In this document: piece by piece, positions 32,755-35,929 of the stretch
How positions within the stretch are numbered: position 1 is the stretch's first letter
Layout of the letters: each line of letters starts with the position of its first letter
Assembly (NCBI GenBank): GCA_903851045.1
Contig: CAINNF010000009.1
Span: forward strand, 70,525 to 106,453
Origin: Candidatus Adlerbacteria bacterium
Lineage (GTDB): Bacteria > Patescibacteriota > Minisyncoccia > Phycocordibacterales > SBAW01
Reading direction: 5' to 3'
Length of the DNA: 35,929 nucleotides
Position numbers and translations under genes: made by a program
The notes under the pieces: model-generated
Seen by the model: only the letters and a program-made list of their open reading frames with translations
What the model was told of the DNA's origin: nothing
Databases searched by the model: none

Positions 32755-33332
32755 GGGAGATTGTTAGCGTACTGCGGGTGGGAGTTGTCGATGAGATGAT
32801 CGTGCGTCTCTCGCTTTTTTGCGGCTGCCTCAATCGCGTCTGTTATCTGCGTACTCCCGAGCTGGGTGTACATGCCGGGCCAGTAATAGAGGTCGGCATA
32901 GCCGCTTTTTACGTTGGCAGCAGTGCGGGGGTGAAGGTACGGGTAGAGGAGTGACTGGTCATACTCGCCGCGAGCGTTGAAGGGAACAGCGGGAAAGTTC
33001 GGCAAAATAATAACGATAAGTCCCTTGTGTCCTCCAACCTTGTCAGTCAGCCCGGCGGAGATTTCCCAATCGACGTGTTTGCGTTTGCGCGTGTGGGCCC
33101 CATATAGTGCGACTACTACGCTGGAGTGGACTACATGGTCTTCTTGGATGAGCCGTTTGGTGTACTCATCGCTATTTTCAGTATCTATATCCCCAAGCTT
33201 AACGGCCATGCTGATAAAGTATTGTTCAAAGCGGGTGTGGAAGTCGTTCCGGTAGTTCTCATCGGCATGATGGAAGCTGACGAAAACTTTTCGTTTTTCT
33301 GGCTGTGTAGGTTGTCCAAAAACTCCGTTCAT
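32751..33332 (-). CDS. TIR-like (DUF1863/MTH538, ThsB-like) protein
   Basis: 193 aa. It begins with beta-strand KVFVSFHHADENY (about 15-27), typical of the MTH538 TIR-like family. Next come SSVVVALYGAHT (about 70-81) and the hallmark HVDWEI (86-91), whose Glu90 is at the position of a family-conserved acidic residue. GLIVIILP follows, and the protein ends with LIDNSHPQYANNL, a tail I associate with this family. ThsB members of the family make cyclic-ADP-ribose-type signals on phage infection, and that role is inferred here. It is the first gene of a two-gene unit with the overlapping TM protein. Confidence 0.82.
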   Translation of the reverse strand: MNGVFGQPTQPEKRKVFVSFHHADENYRNDFHTRFEQYFISMAVKLGDIDTENSDEYTKRLIQEDHVVHSSVVVALYGAHTRKRKHVDWEISAGLTDKVGGHKGLIVIILPNFPAVPFNARGEYDQSLLYPYLHPRTAANVKSGYADLYYWPGMYTQLGSTQITDAIEAAAKKRETHDHLIDNSHPQYANNLP

Positions 33333-33409
33333 GTAGCGGAATTATGAACTTCCCACACGCTCGCGTCAAACCTGCCGATTTTAAGGCATTTGACGAACGC
33401 AATTCTTAA

Positions 33410-33450
33410 GTGCCTGAGTGGCGAAGCCGCTCGGTCACTCGACTTAGCAC
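33410..33450 (-). repeat. Hairpin downstream of tRNA-Arg with CCGCTCGGTC
   Basis: On the minus strand AGTGC and GAGTG pair with CACTC and GCACT around an inner GCGGCTTCGCC hairpin, just after the tRNA. It may end the tRNA transcript. It contains the third copy of CCGCTCGGTC (33427-33436); the others are at 13407 and 13481 in the left junction. Confidence 0.45.
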
Positions 33451-33457
33451 TAACCTG

Positions 33458-33529
33458 TGCCCCCGCGAGGAATCGAACCTCGATAGCCGGCTTAGAAGTC
33501 CGGAGTTCTATCCATTAAACTACAGGGGC
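33458..33529 (-). tRNA. tRNA-Arg (UCU), backbone-edge copy
   Basis: Acceptor GCCCCUG/CGGGGGC, D arm GUUU/GAAC, anticodon loop CUUCUAA (UCU) and T arm CGAGG-UUCGAUU-CCUCG. A73 is followed by CA, so CCA is incomplete. An A-G opposition lies at 31-39. Its 3' end faces the island, the orientation expected for an insertion target. Confidence 0.9.
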
Positions 33530-33532
33530 ATT

Positions 33533-33554
33533 GTGTACAATGCACGTGTACAAT
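33533..33554. repeat. Tandem GTGTACAAT upstream of tRNA-Arg
   Basis: GTGTACAAT occurs at 33533-33541 and 33546-33554, starts 13 bases apart, between the divergent tRNA-Arg and DUF2127 genes. Each contains the palindrome TGTACA. It may be a regulator site or part of the promoters. Confidence 0.4.
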
Positions 33555-33579
33555 AGCATATGCGCATCCACAGCTCTAT

Positions 33580-34080
33580 ATGCGATTCATAAAACAAGAA
33601 TTTTGGCACGAATTGTTCGAAATCGGCGTCTTGTTCAAGGCGTTTAATAGCACATGGGAGACGCTCAGTGGCATCTTTTTACTTACCCGTCTACATTCAT
33701 GGCTCTCGCGCCTCCTCGTGACCTTTAGTCGGGCACAGTTGCTCGGGGACGGCGACGGATTTTTATCACGCACCGCGCACTCACAACTACAACACCTCGG
33801 CACCGACAGCACACGTACGTTCGTCGGCATCTATCTCCTCTTCCACGGACTCATGAACGCCTTTCTCGCCTATCACCTCTACAAGAAGCATCTGTGGGCG
33901 TACCCGGTCATGATCATGTTCATCACCACCTTCCTTTTCTACCAGATATACCGGCTTGTCCACACCCAATCGCTCGTGTTGCTGCTAGTGACCTTGTTCG
34001 ATATAGGCTTCATATTCCTTACCTGGAACGAATACCAACACCAGCGCCGCCGCCACAGACACACACAAAAGGAGGATTAG
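33580..34080 (+). CDS. DUF2127 membrane protein
   Basis: 166 aa. The start (HELFEIGVLFKAFNSTWETLSGIFLL) matches the opening TM segment of DUF2127. Three further TM helices follow (about 85-101, 108-124 and 132-148). The C-terminus is polar and basic (HQRRRHRHTQKED). Function is unknown in the family. It converges on the MetRS-beta gene, with a hairpin between them (34085-34108). Confidence 0.8.
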   Translation: MRFIKQEFWHELFEIGVLFKAFNSTWETLSGIFLLTRLHSWLSRLLVTFSRAQLLGDGDGFLSRTAHSQLQHLGTDSTRTFVGIYLLFHGLMNAFLAYHLYKKHLWAYPVMIMFITTFLFYQIYRLVHTQSLVLLLVTLFDIGFIFLTWNEYQHQRRRHRHTQKED

Positions 34081-34084
34081 CGTG

Positions 34085-34108
34085 GGCACACAAGGTGATC
34101 AGTGTGCC
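34085..34108. terminator. Bidirectional terminator-like hairpin
   Basis: GGCACAC and GTGTGCC form a perfect 7-bp stem with a 10-base loop, between the convergent DUF2127 and MetRS-beta genes. It overlaps the last codons of the latter. There is no T-run. Confidence 0.4.
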
Positions 34109-34512
34109 TGCGACCCGACGGGTGCACCACATTCAAACAGATACAACGGCCCAAACTCCCCCGGCGCATCCGGGAGCGGTTCACCGCCGGTCGCCAATAT
34201 CATCGCCTGACTTTCGAGCCCCATGATCTTGCGCACCTCTAGATTCGTCGCGAACGCACATCGCTTCCCCACCAACAACGTTCTATCAGGGAAGAATTTC
34301 GAGATACCCGAGACCACCTGACGTATCTCTCCCTCGCCCGCCATAGCTTCCTTGTCCGCCAAAGCTTCAGCGACGGCTGGAGCGGAGGCTGGGCCAAAAT
34401 TCACCCGCAGACGAAGCAGCTTCTCCGACCCTTCGACCGGCTCCGCCGAAAGGATCTCACCGACGCGGATCTCCACCTTCTTAAACTCATCGATTGAAAT
34501 AGTGTTTTCCAT
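34099..34512 (-). CDS. MetRS-beta / EMAP-type tRNA-binding protein
   Basis: 137 aa, a single OB-fold tRNA_bind domain (PF01588): FKKVEIRVGEILSAEPVEG, LLRLRV, QVVSGISKFF, LVGKRCAFATNLEVRKIMG and SQAMILA. Such domains occur at the MetRS C-terminus or stand alone, raising tRNA affinity. An insertion of about 20 residues rich in Ala and Glu sits between the second and third strands. ATG 34512 has AGGA 5 bases upstream; an earlier ATG at 34524 overlaps the ruvX stop (TAATG) and would add four residues. It is co-transcribed with ruvX. Confidence 0.85.
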   Translation of the reverse strand: MENTISIDEFKKVEIRVGEILSAEPVEGSEKLLRLRVNFGPASAPAVAEALADKEAMAGEGEIRQVVSGISKFFPDRTLLVGKRCAFATNLEVRKIMGLESQAMILATGGEPLPDAPGEFGPLYLFECGAPVGSQAH

Positions 34513-34523
34513 ATTCCTGTACA

Positions 34524-34955
34524 TTACTGCGCTTTACGCATTCGGTCGAGATAGGACTGGAGGATGAGCGCGGCGGCGGACGCGTCGTGATTGAGCTCAG
34601 ACTCGGTCGGCTCCTTGCGCGCCCTTTCTCGACGTTGTGGGTCTCCCTGTGTCTGCCGCAAAGCGAGCGCGCTCGTGAGGAACTCTGGCTCAAAGATAAC
34701 GGGTACCTGGTGGTCTTGCAGCTTCTCGGCGAACGCTTCGGCCGCCTTCATGATCGGGTTTTTTTCTTGCTTGAAGTTCATCGACTCGCCCATCACTACG
34801 AACTTCACCCCGTTCTCCTTGACGATATCGAGCACTTCCCCGAGTGCCTTCTCCCCCGCCGCTACTGTCCCGAGCGGGAACGCCAAGACCGCCGACTCGT
34901 CCGAGACGGCAACCCCGATGCGCTTGGCGCCATAGTCGATACCGAGATATTTCAT
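34524..34955 (-). CDS. ruvX: RuvX/YqgF Holliday-junction resolvase-like nuclease
   Basis: 143 aa, RNase H fold. LGIDYGAKRIGVAVSD carries the first Asp (about residue 7), VIFEPEFLTS the Glu (in place of the usual DERLTT), and LNHDASAAALIL the final Asp. The family acts in pre-16S rRNA 5' maturation and possibly recombination. ATG 34955 is preferred, with GGTGGA 4-5 bases upstream; ATG 34967 would add four residues. It is followed 11 bp later by the MetRS-beta start. Confidence 0.9.
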   Translation of the reverse strand: MKYLGIDYGAKRIGVAVSDESAVLAFPLGTVAAGEKALGEVLDIVKENGVKFVVMGESMNFKQEKNPIMKAAEAFAEKLQDHQVPVIFEPEFLTSALALRQTQGDPQRRERARKEPTESELNHDASAAALILQSYLDRMRKAQ

Positions 34956-35004
34956 ACAGTCCACCATAGCAAAGTTAGGCTAAAAAGTGTATGGTGTTCA
35001 CTAT

Positions 35005-35023
35005 TAGAGACTCGTAGTCTCTA
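35005..35023. repeat. 8-bp palindrome just before tRNA-Ser
   Basis: TAGAGACT-CGT-AGTCTCTA ends 3 bases before the tRNA 5' end. It could be a leader hairpin cut by RNase P or a protein site. Confidence 0.45.
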
Positions 35024-35026
35024 TAC

Positions 35027-35111
35027 GGAGGAGTGGCAGAGGGGTCTAATGCACCGCACTTGAAATGCGGCGTGGGGTAACCCACCGTGAGTTCGAATCT
35101 CACCTCCTCCG
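35027..35111 (+). tRNA. tRNA-Ser (UGA)
   Basis: Acceptor GGAGGAG/CUCCUCC, anticodon stem CCGCA/UGCGG with loop CUUGAAA (anticodon UGA, codon UCA), the long variable arm of class II tRNAs (GUGGG-GUAA-CCCAC) and T arm GUGAG-UUCGAAU-CUCAC. G73 is followed by CA. The AT-rich element begins right after its 3' end. Confidence 0.93.
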
Positions 35112-35929
35112 CAAATTTTCGAAAAGGGCTTCTGAACCAAAAATATGGTCGGCACGAAGCGCCGTCTGTTCTGAATTCCCCCCAAAAAGTCCTGAATCCA
35201 AAAGGGTTCGCCACGCAGAGCGTGGCTCAAAAAGTACGGTTCGATCTTTAATTAAAAAGTTCGAACCGACTTTTTTAAACAAATGAAGATTTTCTTCATT
35301 TGTTTTCTCGTTAGCCAATTCCACCATATGAATATTAGCTTTTAGAAAATTTTCGGTAAGTTCGAACCGATTATGAGATTTTTTCTCAAAAGCCGATAAT
35401 TTCTCTTTTAAAAGTTGTTTTTGATTCACTAACTTATTTTTAGAATCACGATATTCTTCCAAAGATAAAACATTTTCTAAATATAAGTTCATCAACTTTT
35501 CAACTTTTGAATCCAAAAGAGAAATTTCATCTTTTGTTTTTTGAGAAAAAATCTCAATCGATTGATTTTCTGATTGTCGGTCTTTTTCATTTTCGACAAT
35601 CATCCAATTTGCCCAATCGAGTGGCAAAGAAACTTTTTTGATTTCCTTTTGAATTTCGGAAGTGATGATTTCCTCACGAGTATATTTTTGCGAACAAGGA
35701 TTTTTCCGTTTAGTACACCTCAAATAGTTATGACCTTTTTGTGTTTCAGTAGTGATAAAACATCCACATTCTCCGCAACGGAAAAATCCTCTATACAAAA
35801 ATGGTTTCAGTCCTTTGCTGTGCGGTTTAGATTTTCGGCTCATCACTTCTTGAACGGAATCAAAAAGTTTCTTTGTGATAATCGGTTCGTGCTTACCCTC
35901 AAAAATCTCTCCGTTATATCTCATTAACC
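35100..35929 (-). CDS. Serine recombinase 3, N-terminus cut by window end
   Basis: At least 276 residues; the frame is open at the window edge, so the catalytic domain lies outside. Visible are the end of the Recombinase domain (FEGKHEPIITKKLFDSVQEVM), a zinc ribbon (FRCGECGCFITTE, then YLRCTKRKNPC), a long coiled coil (SLLDSKVEKLMNLYLENVLSLEEY spans two heptad runs) and a short C-terminal tail. Much of it is far more AT-rich than the neighbours, a sign of recent transfer. Its TGA lies inside the 3' acceptor region of tRNA-Ser, so gene and tRNA overlap by 12 bases in opposite directions, as expected when the element attaches at that tRNA end. Confidence 0.88.
   Translation of the reverse strand, partial: LMRYNGEIFEGKHEPIITKKLFDSVQEVMSRKSKPHSKGLKPFLYRGFFRCGECGCFITTETQKGHNYLRCTKRKNPCSQKYTREEIITSEIQKEIKKVSLPLDWANWMIVENEKDRQSENQSIEIFSQKTKDEISLLDSKVEKLMNLYLENVLSLEEYRDSKNKLVNQKQLLKEKLSAFEKKSHNRFELTENFLKANIHMVELANEKTNEENLHLFKKVGSNFLIKDRTVLFEPRSAWRTLLDSGLFGGNSEQTALRADHIFGSEALFENLRRR

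Noticed and set aside
13666-33332. Insertion sequence or transposase, tyrosine integrase
   Set aside because: No DDE transposase or tyrosine recombinase motif was found in any frame of reasonable length.
35021-35230. Minus-strand open frame reading GGGEIRTHGG and similar across tRNA-Ser
   Set aside because: It is the familiar false protein produced by translating a tRNA-Ser gene; the tRNA explains the conservation.
1-35929. TGA recoded as glycine (Gracilibacteria code)
   Set aside because: DUF4190, TIR-like, second methyltransferase and recombinase 3 genes all end naturally at TGA.

Overview
The window looks like a chromosome segment of a Candidate Phyla Radiation (Patescibacteria, Parcubacteria-like) bacterium. 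The evidence is the type of genes: very long secreted proteins, signal-peptide proteins with an N-terminal QVSAI..LL..FGADQS motif and a peptidoglycan-binding domain, a stand-alone MetRS-beta-like tRNA-binding protein, and large serine recombinases with the YCLYARKS motif. Many real genes end in TGA, so TGA is a stop here and the Gracilibacteria code does not apply. The species cannot be named from this sequence.

Layout. (1) 1-13.33 kb is the host backbone, nearly all on the minus strand and GC-rich: an alpha-2-macroglobulin with an intact thioester, tRNA-Val, two paralogous secreted peptidoglycan-binding proteins around a Pif1-like helicase, a PrsW-type membrane protease and a DUF4190 protein. 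(2) 13.33-13.66 kb is a hairpin-rich junction with a tRNA-Arg 3'-end look-alike. (3) 13.67-18.72 kb, plus strand, is a phage-packaging-like block: an unknown protein, two DNA methyltransferases, and small and large terminase subunits, without portal or capsid genes. (4) 18.68-19.90 kb, minus strand, holds a small conserved protein, a PD-(D/E)XK nuclease, a row of eight or nine hairpins, and tRNA-Arg(UCU) and tRNA-Phe(GAA). Imperfect 30-bp direct repeats bracket the nuclease and the hairpins. (5) 19.99-28.72 kb, minus strand and more AT-rich, is one tightly packed operon: HTH protein, HsdR, HsdM-HsdS fusion, a 996-aa RelA/SpoT-domain protein with a long helical tail, a three-TM protein and a 46-aa acidic protein. 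(6) 28.95-32.06 kb holds two tandem large serine recombinases. (7) 32.06-33.33 kb is a TIR-like (DUF1863/ThsB-like) gene overlapping a single-TM protein gene. (8) 33.46-35.11 kb is backbone again: tRNA-Arg(UCU), DUF2127, MetRS-beta, RuvX, tRNA-Ser(UGA). (9) From 35.10 kb the end of another, very AT-rich element begins, with a third serine recombinase whose 3' end runs into tRNA-Ser.

The 13.4-33.45 kb stretch is read as a composite integrated island built by repeated insertion. A 9-bp GTTACCAAC word lies at several internal junctions, and the outer edges share tRNA-Arg 3'-end-like sequence. The cargo is mostly defence-like. The best candidate for a new system is the RelA/SpoT-helical-repeat, TM and acidic-peptide trio built into a type I restriction operon, possibly a nucleotide-signalling guard comparable in position to PrrC. 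Second is the TIR-like plus TM pair. Third is the nuclease and hairpin-array cassette, whose wobble pattern shows which strand the RNA would come from.
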